This document shows positions 51,820 to 59,579 of a stretch of 64,000 nucleotides of DNA, piece by piece (the stretch's first letter is position 1; each line of letters opens with the position of its first letter). The stretch spans positions 1 through 64,000 of the forward strand of contig MELC01000078.1 in assembly GCA_001767455.1 (NCBI GenBank). Direction: 5' to 3'. Under the pieces are notes generated by a model that worked only from the letters and a program-made list of their open reading frames with translations, did not search any database and was not told the origin of the DNA. Source of the DNA: Acidobacteria bacterium RIFCSPLOWO2_12_FULL_66_21 (GTDB taxonomy: Bacteria > Acidobacteriota > Vicinamibacteria > Vicinamibacterales > 2-12-FULL-66-21). A program made the translations under genes and the position numbers.

Positions 51820-53760
51820 TCAGCCTGGCACGGACATGTGCCGCATCGCCGAAGCTGGCACGTAGGTCGAAATCCAGCGCGCCAGCTCGGCCTCGATATG
51901 CAGTCGATCCCCGGTGGACGCCGCCTGGACGAGGCGGTCGATCATCACTTCGACGTCCCGGCCTGGACACAGCTCGGACTCGGTGACGCGAAGGACATTG
52001 GGACACACAGTGGGCTCGACCGTCGCGCCCTCTTCCCACAGCGCTTCCTCGAGCTTCTCGCCCGGACGAACGCCCGTGAACACAATCGGGATGTCGGCTG
52101 GCTTGAACCCGGACAGCGTGATCAGGTCCTGCGCCAGGTCAACGATGCGAACGGGGGCTCCCATGTCGAGCACGAACAGCTCCGCACCACGGCCGAGCCC
52201 TCCGGCCTGAAGGACGAGATGGACCGCCTCGGGAATGGTCATGAAGAAGCGCCGCATCTCGGGATGGGTCACGGTAATGGGACCGCCCTGCTCGATCTGC
52301 CGTTTGAAGAACGGAACAACGCTCCCGCGGCTCCCGAGCACGTTGCCGAAGCGCACGACCACGAAGGCCGCGCCCTGTCGCACCGCCGCGTTTCGAACGA
52401 TCGACTCGGCGATCCGCTTCGACGCGCCCATGAGGCTCGAAGGCGAGACGGCCTTGTCGGTGGAAATCATCACCAGCCGGCCGACGCCGACCGCCAGCGA
52501 CGCGTCCACGATATTGCGCGTGCCGAGGATGTTGTTCGAGATCGCTTCTTCGGGATTGTCTTCCATAAGCGGCACGTGCTTGTGCGCCGCCGCATGGAGC
52601 ACCACCCGCGGCCGAAATTGATCGAACAACATCATCACGCGGGCGCGATCGCGCACGTCCGCCACGGCGACGTCCAACGCGAGACCCGGAAAGGCGTGGC
52701 GCAGGCTGACCTGCGCATCGAAGAGGCTGTTCTCTCCGTGGCCGAGCAGGATCAGGCGCGACGGACGGGAGGCCGCGACCTGGCGGCACAGCTCGAAACC
52801 AATGGAGCCGCCGGCTCCCGTGACGAGCACGGGCTGGCCCGTCACGTAGGAGCTCGTGTCCACATCTCCGGAGATCGGCGCGCGGCGCAGGAGGTCCGAG
52901 ATGTCGATCTGTCTCAGACGGCTGACACTCACGTGACCGTCCAGGAGCTCGAAGACGCCGGGCATCGTGCGGCACCGGAGTCCCAGGGCCTGGCACCTCT
53001 CCGCCACCGAGCGCACGACGGCGCCGGAGGCCGTCGGCATAGCGATGACGACCTCGTCGACGGCACCGATTTTCGCAATACGCTCGACGTCGCCTGGCAG
53101 ACCCATGACCAGGGTCCCGTAGATGCGCTTGCCGTGCTTGCGACGATCGTCGTCGAGGAACCCCACAGGCAGCATTTCGAGCTGCGGGTTCCGCTGCATC
53201 TCCCGGACGACCATCGCACCTGCCTCGCCGGCTCCCACCACGAGTACGCGTTTCTCGCGTGGAGCACGTCCATTGAGGCCCACCAGTCCGTTCCCGCGCG
53301 CCCGGGAGGCCGATTCACCGAGAATCCGGATCGCCGCTCGCACGCTGGCGACGAGGACCAGCGACAGGAGCCAGTCGATCAGCAGGACCGCCCGCGAGAA
53401 CATGGCGATCAGCCCCAGTGCCGTCGCGATGCCCGTGGCTACGGCGAGCAGCAGAGAGGCCGCGGTTACCGCGAGGCCGACCACGAGCATGTCGTTCAGG
53501 CTCGCGTATCGCCAGAACCGCCGGTAGAGACCGAAACAGAAGAACACCGCCGGCTTGGCAATCACCGCTGCCAGGATGAACGGCAGGTACTCGGGACGAA
53601 AGGACGCGAAACCCAGGTCGAATCGCAGCGCGAAGGCGAGGAATGCGGACACTCCGACGAGCCCGACGTCCGCAAGCAGTACATAGCGGTTGCGCACGAG
53701 CAGCTCTCCCTTTGGGCTTGCAGCCTCGAGGCCTCGCCGGAGCAACTGAGGAAGGGTCAT
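51820..53760 (-). CDS. Membrane CapD/PglF/WbpM-type NDP-sugar dehydratase
   Basis: A 646-residue protein. Four membrane helices (about 25-150), a first Rossmann domain (VLVVGAGEAGAMVVREM), and a catalytic SDR domain (VLVTGAGGSIGFELCRQV, HAAAHKHVPLMEDNPEEAI, MISTDKAVSPSSLMGASKR) with Met in place of the usual Tyr, as in the PglF/WbpM group. FTGVRPGEKLEEAL closes the family pattern. It converts UDP-GlcNAc to a 4-keto-6-deoxy intermediate at the inner membrane. It follows regulator 2 by 24 bp, so the two likely share a transcript. A decayed paralog lies at 45348. Confidence 0.93.
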   Translation of the reverse strand: MTLPQLLRRGLEAASPKGELLVRNRYVLLADVGLVGVSAFLAFALRFDLGFASFRPEYLPFILAAVIAKPAVFFCFGLYRRFWRYASLNDMLVVGLAVTAASLLLAVATGIATALGLIAMFSRAVLLIDWLLSLVLVASVRAAIRILGESASRARGNGLVGLNGRAPREKRVLVVGAGEAGAMVVREMQRNPQLEMLPVGFLDDDRRKHGKRIYGTLVMGLPGDVERIAKIGAVDEVVIAMPTASGAVVRSVAERCQALGLRCRTMPGVFELLDGHVSVSRLRQIDISDLLRRAPISGDVDTSSYVTGQPVLVTGAGGSIGFELCRQVAASRPSRLILLGHGENSLFDAQVSLRHAFPGLALDVAVADVRDRARVMMLFDQFRPRVVLHAAAHKHVPLMEDNPEEAISNNILGTRNIVDASLAVGVGRLVMISTDKAVSPSSLMGASKRIAESIVRNAAVRQGAAFVVVRFGNVLGSRGSVVPFFKRQIEQGGPITVTHPEMRRFFMTIPEAVHLVLQAGGLGRGAELFVLDMGAPVRIVDLAQDLITLSGFKPADIPIVFTGVRPGEKLEEALWEEGATVEPTVCPNVLRVTESELCPGRDVEVMIDRLVQAASTGDRLHIEAELARWISTYVPASAMRHMSVPG

Positions 53761-53784
53761 ACGATCACCTCGAAAACGACGTGA

Positions 53785-54408
53785 TCAAATCCAGAAGGGC
53801 ACCCCGCGCGGTACTCCGCAGCGCCGCAACCGGGCCTTGATTGCGGTCGCCGGTTCGAACGACATCACCACCAGACGGTCGAATCGCTCGCCCGCCAGCT
53901 CCTGTCCTTGCAGTCGATCGCAGGGGTGGACGGGTATGTCGCAGATGGAACCCGCGGATTCTCCCACGATTCCGACCAGTTGCAGGCCGGTGCCGTGCAG
54001 ACAAATCCAGCCAAGTTCTGACATTCCGCTGCCGTCGTCATAAAACACGATGCCTTTGCCGATGCCCTCGCGTTCCAGGGAAGTTGCAAGGGCGGCCAGC
54101 CGCTGCTGAATCCGGTGACGCGCCTCGGCGTAAGCCTGCACCAAGCTGCTCATGCGGACGCGCGACACATGGGCCTGATGCCGTCGGCCCGCCGGCGTCA
54201 GGCGGTATTTCGCCGAAATGCGCGAGCTGTCCGGGACCTTCGAACAACTGATTAAACGCCGCTCGGCGAGTTCCCGAACAAGCTGATTCGTCAGGCCGAG
54301 CGCGATACCGAGCTTCTGTGCGAGGGCGCGCTGCGAGACGCCTCCGCCGGATTCGAGCTCGCTCAGAATCCGCCACTGGTTGACCTGGTGGGGCGTCAGT
54401 TGAGACAC
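53785..54408 (-). CDS. Winged-helix regulator with Rossmann-like C-terminal domain (regulator 2)
   Basis: Paralog of regulator 1, about 207 residues. Winged helix: WRILSELESGGGVSQRALAQ, then LGIALGLTNQLVRELAERRL. C-terminal domain: GIVFYDDGSGMSELGWICLH with LVGIVGES, the counterpart of regulator 1's GAGDVAEIAY, though the glycine loop is altered. A GTG at 54408 is used; a CTG 4 codons in would align best with regulator 1, and an in-frame TTG exists at 54447. It lies 24 bp upstream of the CapD-type gene. Confidence 0.78.
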   Translation of the reverse strand: MSQLTPHQVNQWRILSELESGGGVSQRALAQKLGIALGLTNQLVRELAERRLISCSKVPDSSRISAKYRLTPAGRRHQAHVSRVRMSSLVQAYAEARHRIQQRLAALATSLEREGIGKGIVFYDDGSGMSELGWICLHGTGLQLVGIVGESAGSICDIPVHPCDRLQGQELAGERFDRLVVMSFEPATAIKARLRRCGVPRGVPFWI

Positions 54409-54426
54409 TCCGTGCCCGTCACTTAC
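54404..54426 (-). promoter_or_regulatory. Conserved 23-bp leader with ribosome site, regulator 2
   Basis: The minus-strand sequence gtaagtgacgggcacggagt ending gtc is the partner of the leader at 51668-51690 (20 of 23 positions identical, including 13 in a row at the gene-proximal end). It lies 51 bp downstream of the palindrome, against 53 bp in the other locus. Confidence 0.65.
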
Positions 54427-54477
54427 ATGCGCGAAAAGCGCGCGCAAGCGAGGAAGCGCCCGCTCGGGGGCGCAGAT

Positions 54478-54526
54478 GTTCAGAGAGTGAACGCCGGATT
54501 GTGGTCGAATGGTGCCACGCTGTCAA
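54478..54526 (-). promoter_or_regulatory. Sigma70-like promoter with GTTCA-N5-TGAAC operator, regulator 2
   Basis: On the minus strand: TTGACA (54521-54526), 17-bp spacer, CACAAT as -10 (54498-54503), then 5 bp later GTTCA-CTCTC-TGAAC (54478-54492). It has the same spacing logic and the same palindrome arms as at 51744, with a different 5-bp centre, as expected for a conserved protein-binding site. Confidence 0.72.
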
Positions 54527-54626
54527 GGGACAAAGGCGCTAAAAACGCAGATCTCGTGACCCGCGGATTGCAAAACCCACGAATTGCCCGTATAGTGCAA
54601 ATTCGCGCAAATCCCAAGAGGTTTTC

Positions 54627-54809
54627 GTGCTTCCAACGATGTTCAGCGGAGCGCTGTCGGCCACCGTGTTCGCCTATATCGACCCCGGCACCGGCAGCTT
54701 CCTCCTTCAGGCGCTCGTGGGCGGCGTCGCCGCCGTCATCGTCCTCGTCCGTGCCTACTGGCGCCGCTCGATCGACTTCGTCCGGCGCGGGCGCGACTCC
54801 GACAAGTAG
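54627..54809 (+). CDS. Small YIDPGTGS-type membrane protein
   Basis: A 60-residue protein: AYIDPGTGSFLLQALVGGVA, then one strong membrane helix and a basic tail (YWRRSIDFVRRGRDSDK). The YIDPGTGS..LQ motif is a recurring small membrane protein of glycan and secretion islands; function unknown. The GTG start has an AAGAGG site 5 bp upstream; an ATG four codons in is possible. It is 2 bp from the methyltransferase. A copy of its tail survives at 60630. Confidence 0.78.
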   Translation: MLPTMFSGALSATVFAYIDPGTGSFLLQALVGGVAAVIVLVRAYWRRSIDFVRRGRDSDK

Positions 54810-54811
54810 AC

Positions 54812-56206
54812 GTGGGCGCCGTCCGGTCTCAGGCTTCCTTCCGCGACCCGGCCGGGCATGTCTTCCACCTCGGCGCGCGCGTGCTGCGGACCGTCGGGGC
54901 GGCCGCCGCGCCCGCGTACGAGGCCATCCGCGACCGCGGCCTGCTCCACCGCTGGGTCGAGCGTGGCTGGCTGGTCGCGACGGCCGAGCTGGCCAGGCAG
55001 GACACGCCTGACCTCGACGCGACGGCACGCTACGTCCTCGAACACGCACCCATCCCCTTCGTCTCGTATCCCTATGAGTGGTCGTTCGGCGCGCTCAAGG
55101 CGGCCGCGCTCCTGCACCTCGATCTCCAGCGCGACGCGCTCGACCACGACATCGAGTTGTCGGACGCGAGTGCCTACAACATCCAGTTCACCGGCCCGCG
55201 GCCGGTGTTCATCGACGTGCTCTCGTTCCGTCCGTACAAAGAAGGGAACTACTGGACGGGACACCGCCAGTTCTGCCATCAGTTCCTCAACCCGCTGCTG
55301 CTCCGCGCGCTGCTCGGCGTGCCGCACAACGCGTGGTACAGGGGCGCGTTCGAGGGAATCCCGACCACCGAACTGAACGCGCTGCTCCCGCTCGGCCGGA
55401 AGCTGTCGTGGAACGTGTTCAGCCATGTGACGCTCCCCGCCCGCATCGAGGCACGGCTCGTTGCACACGCCTCCGCCGCCCGCGTCGAGCGTCCGCGCCG
55501 GCCGCTGTCGCGCGCGGCATACAAAGGCATGCTCGAGCAGCTCCGCGGCTGGATCGCCCGCCTCGAGCCGCGCGGACACGTGCTGACGATCTGGAGTGAC
55601 TACGACACGACGCACACGTACGCGGAGGAAGAACAGAAGGCCAAGCACGCGTTCGTGGAACGGTTCGTCTCGGAGTCGAGGCCGCACATGCTGTGGGATC
55701 TGGGCTGCAACACGGGAGAGTACGCCGAGCATGCGCTGAACGCGGGCGCAGATCTCGTCATCGGCTTCGAAGCGGACCACGGTGCGCTCGACCGCGCGTT
55801 CGAGCACGCGACCGCGGAAGGGCTGAACTTCCTGCCGCTCTTCCTCGATGCCGCCAACCCGAGCCCCGACCAGGGCTGGAATCAGGCGGAGCGGACCGGC
55901 CTCGCAGGCCGGGGGCCTGCCGACGCGCTGCTCGCCCTCGCCTTCGAGCACCACCTCGCGATCGGCCGAAATGTGCCGCTCGACATGCTGCTCGGCTGGC
56001 TCACCTCCCTCGCGCCACGCGGCGTCGTCGAGTTCGTGCCAAAGAGCGACCCGACCATCCAGCGCATGCTCGCCGCGCGCGAAGACATCTTCACCGACTA
56101 CACCGAGCAGGCGTTCACCGCGATCCTGTCTGGGAAGGCGCGCATCGTCCGGACCGAGACGATCTCCGGAACCGGACGGCGCCTGTTCATCTACGAGCGG
56201 GAGTGA
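54812..56206 (+). CDS. NoeA-like SAM-dependent methyltransferase
   Basis: A 464-residue protein. A long N-terminal region (PFVSYPYEWSFGALKAAALL; LSDASAYNIQFTGPRPVFID) is followed by a SAM domain with MLWDLGCNTGEYAEHAL (motif I, about residues 296-312), IGFEADHGA, and FVPKSDPTIQRMLAAREDIF near the end. This layout is that of nodulation-type NoeA methyltransferases. The likely substrate is a glycan or a polyketide-like group; unproven. Pieces of further copies lie at 57655, 60338 and 60630. Confidence 0.86.
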   Translation: MGAVRSQASFRDPAGHVFHLGARVLRTVGAAAAPAYEAIRDRGLLHRWVERGWLVATAELARQDTPDLDATARYVLEHAPIPFVSYPYEWSFGALKAAALLHLDLQRDALDHDIELSDASAYNIQFTGPRPVFIDVLSFRPYKEGNYWTGHRQFCHQFLNPLLLRALLGVPHNAWYRGAFEGIPTTELNALLPLGRKLSWNVFSHVTLPARIEARLVAHASAARVERPRRPLSRAAYKGMLEQLRGWIARLEPRGHVLTIWSDYDTTHTYAEEEQKAKHAFVERFVSESRPHMLWDLGCNTGEYAEHALNAGADLVIGFEADHGALDRAFEHATAEGLNFLPLFLDAANPSPDQGWNQAERTGLAGRGPADALLALAFEHHLAIGRNVPLDMLLGWLTSLAPRGVVEFVPKSDPTIQRMLAAREDIFTDYTEQAFTAILSGKARIVRTETISGTGRRLFIYERE

Positions 56207-56259
56207 CTCAGCGACTTTTCAGGCCTTCCTGCGGCCGGGTCGCGACGGCCTCAGCTGCC

Positions 56260-56306
56260 GGGTCGGTTGAAGGCGGACGCTCGGCGCGCTTCGGGGATCA
56301 CGCAGT
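56260..56306. repeat. 47-bp direct repeat R1, first copy
   Basis: Matches 57075-57121 at 44 of 47 positions. It starts with the bases that end the truncated hicA-like reading at the second copy (gggtcggttga). It marks a shared joint downstream of the methyltransferase and beside the MazF gene. Confidence 0.85.
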
Positions 56307-56344
56307 CACGGGAATTGCAGCTCGGCGGCCTGCCGGTGCTGAGC

Positions 56345-56686
56345 TCAGGAGAGATCGAGCACGAGGCGGAGGCCGCCGGCGATGGCCGCCAGACGACCGG
56401 CCGGCAGGGTGCCGAGGCGCTCCACGAAGTCCAGCCGGAGGACCTTCTGCACATCGTAGACGTTGGCAACAGACGCCTTCGGCAGGCCAGTGTCTCGCCG
56501 GTCCAGACGGACATTGCCCGGCAGGCCCTCCAGATGGAGACGACTCGTCAGCGGAACGACCAGGAAGGACCGGACGCGAGGCTCCCGCACCTTGTCTGTC
56601 TGCACGACCACGGCGGGCCGCCGCGTGTCCACACGAACCCACCACACCTCGCCGCGCCGCGGCGCCTCCTCACCACCGGTCGTCAC
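56345..56686 (-). CDS. MazF/PemK-type toxin
   Basis: A 113-residue endoribonuclease toxin: RRGEVWWVRVDTRRPAVVVQ (family opening), VRSFLVVPLTSRLHLEGLPG, and KASVANVYDVQKVLRLDFVE. MazF cleaves mRNA at short sites and is neutralised by its antitoxin. The GTG at 56686 overlaps the antitoxin stop by 17 bp, the normal antitoxin-then-toxin order. Confidence 0.88.
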   Translation of the reverse strand: MTTGGEEAPRRGEVWWVRVDTRRPAVVVQTDKVREPRVRSFLVVPLTSRLHLEGLPGNVRLDRRDTGLPKASVANVYDVQKVLRLDFVERLGTLPAGRLAAIAGGLRLVLDLS

Positions 56687-56906
56687 GGTACTCCTCGGCC
56701 ATCCGCCGCCGTTGATGGCGGCGCCAGGCCGCTTCATCGTCCACCACGTCCCAGCCATGGCGATCCAGGTATTCCTGGGTCTGCTGGCGCACGCGCTCGG
56801 CCTCGAGAAGCCGCGCGAGCAGCTCGGACCGGGACGTCCCTCGCCGCCGAGCCGTTTCGTCCGCGAACGTCACGAGGCCCTCTGGAAGCGAGACGCCGAT
56901 CTTCAT
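56670..56906 (-). CDS. Ribbon-helix-helix antitoxin (MazE-like)
   Basis: A 78-residue protein. The N-terminal ribbon-helix-helix (KIGVSLPEGLVTFADETARR, then GTSRSELLARLLEAER) binds DNA, and an acidic/aromatic tail (EYLDRHGWDVVDDEAAW) would wrap the toxin. It probably represses its own operon. The ATG at 56906 is chosen. Confidence 0.87.
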   Translation of the reverse strand: MKIGVSLPEGLVTFADETARRRGTSRSELLARLLEAERVRQQTQEYLDRHGWDVVDDEAAWRRHQRRRMAEEYRDDRW

Positions 56907-56992
56907 GACGACAGGATAGCACGGTGCGGAATACCTGGGTATTCCATCCGTTCTTCCTGCATTGGTGGCGGCATCGGCCTTCATTGGGAGGC

Positions 56993-57082
56993 CATTCGCC
57001 TGCACATGGTTCGGGACGAGGTGCTGACCACGTGAGCCTGCCTCGCGTCACCATCCCTCGTCACTCGACGCTGCGGGTCGGT
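56993..57082 (+). pseudogene. hicB 3' end fused to hicA remnant (repeat R2, first copy)
   Basis: Encodes IRLHMVRDEVLTT and stop, the end of the HicB-like antitoxin, then SLPRVTIPRHSTLRVG of a HicA-like toxin, which stops at a TGA inside repeat R1. It matches 61114-61203 at 87 of 90 bases. The 5' part of hicB is missing. Confidence 0.85.
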
Positions 57083-57121
57083 TGAAGGCAGACGGTCGGC
57101 GCGTTTCGGGGATCACGCAGT
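57075..57121. repeat. 47-bp direct repeat R1, second copy
   Basis: Partner of 56260-56306. It is joined to the truncated hicA-like sequence and supplies its stop codon. The 57122-57285 stretch that follows shows no recognisable gene. Confidence 0.85.
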
Positions 57122-57285
57122 GGTCAGGCAGGGTCAACTCGCGAACCTGCTGACGACCTGCTCGGGGTCTCCAGCTCCGCCGTCAGCTCCAAGAGCGCGC
57201 GGAGTTTTCCTCCCACGATCGCGTGCTGAGCCGCTTCCAACGCGCCGAGATGTCGCGCCAAGCTCGAAGAATGAATGGGTAGATC

Positions 57286-57519
57286 TCACCTGGGCGCATT
57301 CACGGGCCGACCGTTGTCCAGCGTGTAAATGTCCTCGCGCGGGTCTTGCAACTGCGCTGACCATTCAGCGGCGATCCCGTGTGCCCACATGAGGCCGGCT
57401 TCGTCCTCTCCGGACAGCAGGACGATCAGGCGGACCTGCCCCGTGGGCAGCTCCTTCGGAACTTGCGCGTGGAGTTGGTGCTGATCATCGATGTCGCCGA
57501 TCAGTTCGATCGCGTTCAT
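57286..57519 (-). CDS. Small conserved-type protein, antitoxin-like
   Basis: A 77-residue protein, MNAIELIGDIDDQHQLHAQV then LPTGQVRLIVLLSGEDEAGL and a C-terminal DPREDIYTLDNGRPV. It resembles short proteins usually found one gene ahead of a PIN or RelE toxin, with a beta-strand N-terminus and an acidic tail. No intact toxin follows. Function is assigned only by resemblance. Confidence 0.6.
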   Translation of the reverse strand: MNAIELIGDIDDQHQLHAQVPKELPTGQVRLIVLLSGEDEAGLMWAHGIAAEWSAQLQDPREDIYTLDNGRPVNAPR

Positions 57520-57654
57520 GGCTGGATTGTCCATCACGGCTCGATCGAATAAATAGCAGATTCCCGGCGGGGGACACACGCAACGCGTCCCATCGGCGAG
57601 CTCGCACGGGCAACTTGCGGCCGTCGCGGCACGCGAAGGCTGGGACGCCTTGCT

Positions 57655-57785
57655 CGCGGCATCGTCGAATTCGCGCCGAAGCCCGACCCGACGATCCGCG
57701 CATGCTGGCGGCGCGCGAGGACATCTTCAACGAGTACACGGAGCAGGCGTTCACGGCGATCCTCTCCGGGACGCCAGGAATCGGT
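57655..57785 (+). pseudogene. NoeA-like methyltransferase 3' remnant
   Basis: Reads IVEFAPKPDPTI, then after a frame change RMLAAREDIFNEYTEQAFTA and ILSG. The intact gene at 54812 has VVEFVPKSDPTIQRMLAARE and DIFTDYTEQAFTAILSG. The rest of the gene is absent. Confidence 0.88.
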
Positions 57786-57944
57786 CGCTCTGGCCTGCCA
57801 TAGATCGCGCGCCTCGTCGTACTTCTTTGCGCGCAGCGAGGGCTGGCGCAGATTCACCGCCAACAGGGTGGCTTGTTTGTCGAACGCGCGTTGGACGTCC
57901 CGCGGCGCCCCTTCGTACGAGCGCAGGAAGCGCTCTGAATAAAG
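57774..57944 (-). pseudogene. RelE/ParE-type toxin remnant
   Basis: The minus frame reads YSERFLRSYEGAPRDVQRAF then NLRQPSLRAKKYDEARDLWQ and ARATDSW, a RelE-like toxin pattern (LRAKKYDEA.DLWQARV...WRFYF). The C-terminal catalytic part is replaced by the methyltransferase stump, and no start codon is in frame at the 5' end. Confidence 0.72.
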
Positions 57945-58022
57945 TGTAGTGCATTGGACTACACGCTGTCGAACGAACGTCGAAGGGTCTGACGCAGTCG
58001 GAAGATCTGGCGAGATGCGTCC

Positions 58023-58387
58023 CTAGAGCGTCGACAAGGTCGTCACCAGTTCCTCGAGCCCAATCGCCTCCACGCCCTCGGCGATGGCATAGCGGTCGTT
58101 CCCGGAGTTGGGTTAGTGTGGTGGAAGGGCCTGAGCCGCCGCACCAGCAGCAGGTCCACCAGGAGATCGACGTAGCGCGTCGTCGTCTGCGCACTCACCA
58201 TCAGCGCCGCCGCGAGGCGGGAGGCGTTCAGCAACGCGCCCTGGTTGTGCGCCAGCATCTTCCAGAGGCGCTCCAGCGTTTCGGCGGGTATCCGGGGGCC
58301 GAGGAGAGGAATCTCTCTCTCCAGATGGGAGCGAATGAAATCCTTGCGCCAGGCGAAACTCCCTCGGTCGTTATCGGCCAGGTACGC
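58023..58387 (-). pseudogene. AAA ATPase (DUF4143-type) 3' remnant
   Basis: Reads AYLADNDRGSFAWRKDFIRS then GPRIPAETLERLWKMLAHNQ and GALLNASRLAAALMVS, the C-terminal DUF4143 half of archaeal-type AAA ATPases. It continues RYVDLLVDLLLVRRLRPF, then after a deletion/frame change ends NDRYAIAEGVEAIGLEELV. The nucleotide-binding half is missing. Confidence 0.85.
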
Positions 58388-58458
58388 CGAACCCGAGATG
58401 CTGCGCCGTGGCCACGACCGCCAGACTCGGGGCCGGCCCTCTCACGCGCGGGGACCTT

Positions 58459-58494
58459 GATCGCGATGCGCTGCTGACCCTGCTCCTGTCGTGA
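58459..58494 (+). pseudogene. hicA-like 3' end fragment
   Basis: Encodes DRDALLTLLLS and stop. From 58461 it is identical over 37 bp to the end of the hicA-like gene at 61251-61287; the flanking bases (cttcgacgg, gctcaggg) are also similar. A third piece of the same repeated toxin-antitoxin unit. Confidence 0.8.
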
Positions 58495-58514
58495 GCGTCT
58501 CCCTTCGACGGCGC

Positions 58515-58748
58515 TCAGGGCAGGCGGTCGTTCGCACCGCGCTTGGCTGCAGAGGCGCGTGCTGGAAGGGTACGAAGCGCTTCCAGAAGCCGCCGCTCTA
58601 CCCAGGTCGTGGCCGGGAGCCGCTCCAGCCTCGCATGGGCCCGGAGGCGCACAAGAAGATCAACGGGTAGCCGCCAGGTGACCATTTCTCGCGGCGTTCG
58701 GCCCGTCGGCGGCCTGCCGGCCCCTGTTCTCTTGCCCCCTCTTGCCAA
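58515..58748 (-). CDS. Small basic protein, possible ribbon-helix-helix
   Basis: A possible 77-residue protein, ARGGKRTGAGRPPTGRTPRE then MVTWRLPVDLLVRLRAHARL. The TWRLPVDLLVRLRAHA stretch resembles a ribbon-helix-helix strand-helix, and the GKRTGAGRPP head is AT-hook-like. It needs a TTG start and overlaps the next gene by 89 bp, so it may instead be the frameshifted tail of that gene. Confidence 0.45.
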   Translation of the reverse strand: MARGGKRTGAGRPPTGRTPREMVTWRLPVDLLVRLRAHARLERLPATTWVERRLLEALRTLPARASAAKRGANDRLP

Positions 58749-59034
58749 TGGCGTGATCCTCCTGCGTGGTCTCCGCTTTGACCATGCCCTGTTGTACGCC
58801 GAGCTGCAGCCACATGTCTTCCAGCGCGAGGTAAAGCCGGTCCTCGATCACCTCCAGGCGGGATTTCCGCCCGGAGTAGAGTGGGGACATTGGCCCGAAG
58901 ACAAACTCTTCGAAGACCAGCCAATCCACGTTCTTGCGAAATTTCTCGAGGGCTTGCCGATAGAACTTCGTCTTCTCCTCAGTCAGTCCCGTCAGCTCGA
59001 TCTCAAGGCCCGTATCCGAGTTCACATATTTCAT
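58660..59034 (-). CDS. Hypothetical protein, unrecognised
   Basis: A 124-residue protein with a well-formed N-terminus (MKYVNSDTGLEIELTGLTEE; FRKNVDWLVFEEFVFGPMSP; LYLALEDMWLQLGVQQGMV). The last 35 residues turn Arg/Gly/Asn-rich (GKRGQENRGRQAADG) and coincide with the overlapping basic frame, which suggests a frameshift near 58755. The ATG follows an A-rich tract. Often such proteins belong to mobile or toxin-antitoxin regions; no function assigned. Confidence 0.6.
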   Translation of the reverse strand: MKYVNSDTGLEIELTGLTEEKTKFYRQALEKFRKNVDWLVFEEFVFGPMSPLYSGRKSRLEVIEDRLYLALEDMWLQLGVQQGMVKAETTQEDHAIGKRGQENRGRQAADGPNAARNGHLAATR

Positions 59035-59083
59035 TTTTTTCTCTACTGCCGTGCCACTCGAGGCTCAGCGCGACGGTTGGGTT

Positions 59084-59398
59084 TTACTTCACTAGCTCAA
59101 AGAACACCTGGTGATAGTCGAGGTACATCACCGTTTGCCCGAATCTCCTACACGCTTCTCTCAGAAACTCCCGAATCTCGGTCAGCTTCTCTTCTCGAAT
59201 CACGGTCATGATCCACCGGCAGCGGTCTTTCTGCCCCCGCCAAGCTCCGCCCGCCAGGCCCAGTTCCGAGAAATCGAGGTCGAGCTTCTTCATCTCTCGC
59301 TGCCACCATCTCCAGGTCTCTCGATCAAAGGGATTTCCATCGTTGTCAAAGAGCGGAAACAAGAGGGTCACCTTGATCGCGTTTGGCCTTTTCGCCAC
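59084..59398 (-). CDS. Hypothetical protein with own promoter
   Basis: A 104-residue protein, AIKVTLLFPLFDNDGNPFDR, then LDFSELGLAGGAWRGQKDRC and CRRFGQTVMYLDYHQVFFEL. No recognised family; the fold looks alpha/beta. The GTG at 59398 is chosen because a promoter lies at 59433-59461, which rules out the upstream TTG. It probably forms an operon with the hypothetical at 58660 (49 bp apart). Confidence 0.65.
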   Translation of the reverse strand: MAKRPNAIKVTLLFPLFDNDGNPFDRETWRWWQREMKKLDLDFSELGLAGGAWRGQKDRCRWIMTVIREEKLTEIREFLREACRRFGQTVMYLDYHQVFFELVK

Positions 59399-59432
59399 CG
59401 GTCTCGCTTCATGCCAACTACCGCCAACTGGA

Positions 59433-59472
59433 AGGATAGCAACGAGTTTTGAAAATGTCAATACGTTTTCAA
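59433..59472 (-). promoter_or_regulatory. Promoter with 7-bp inverted repeat over the -35
   Basis: On the minus strand TTGACA (59456-59461), 17-bp spacer, TATCCT (59433-59438). A perfect inverted repeat TTGAAAA-N10-TTTTCAA spans 59449-59472 and covers the -35 box, a likely operator. It serves the two small minus-strand genes below. Confidence 0.68.
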
Positions 59473-59579
59473 TGGTGGGCGGGCCCGGCTACGCCGCCAT
59501 GCGCATCCCGCTCGCACGACAGTGCGCCGACATCTCGAGCAGTGCCGGGCCAATCGAAAGTCGGATTTCGTGCGCTGGT

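Noticed and set aside
51838-53784. A 648-codon plus-strand open frame
   Set aside because: Antisense shadow of the CapD/PglF-type gene; composition is Arg/His/Gln-rich without motifs.
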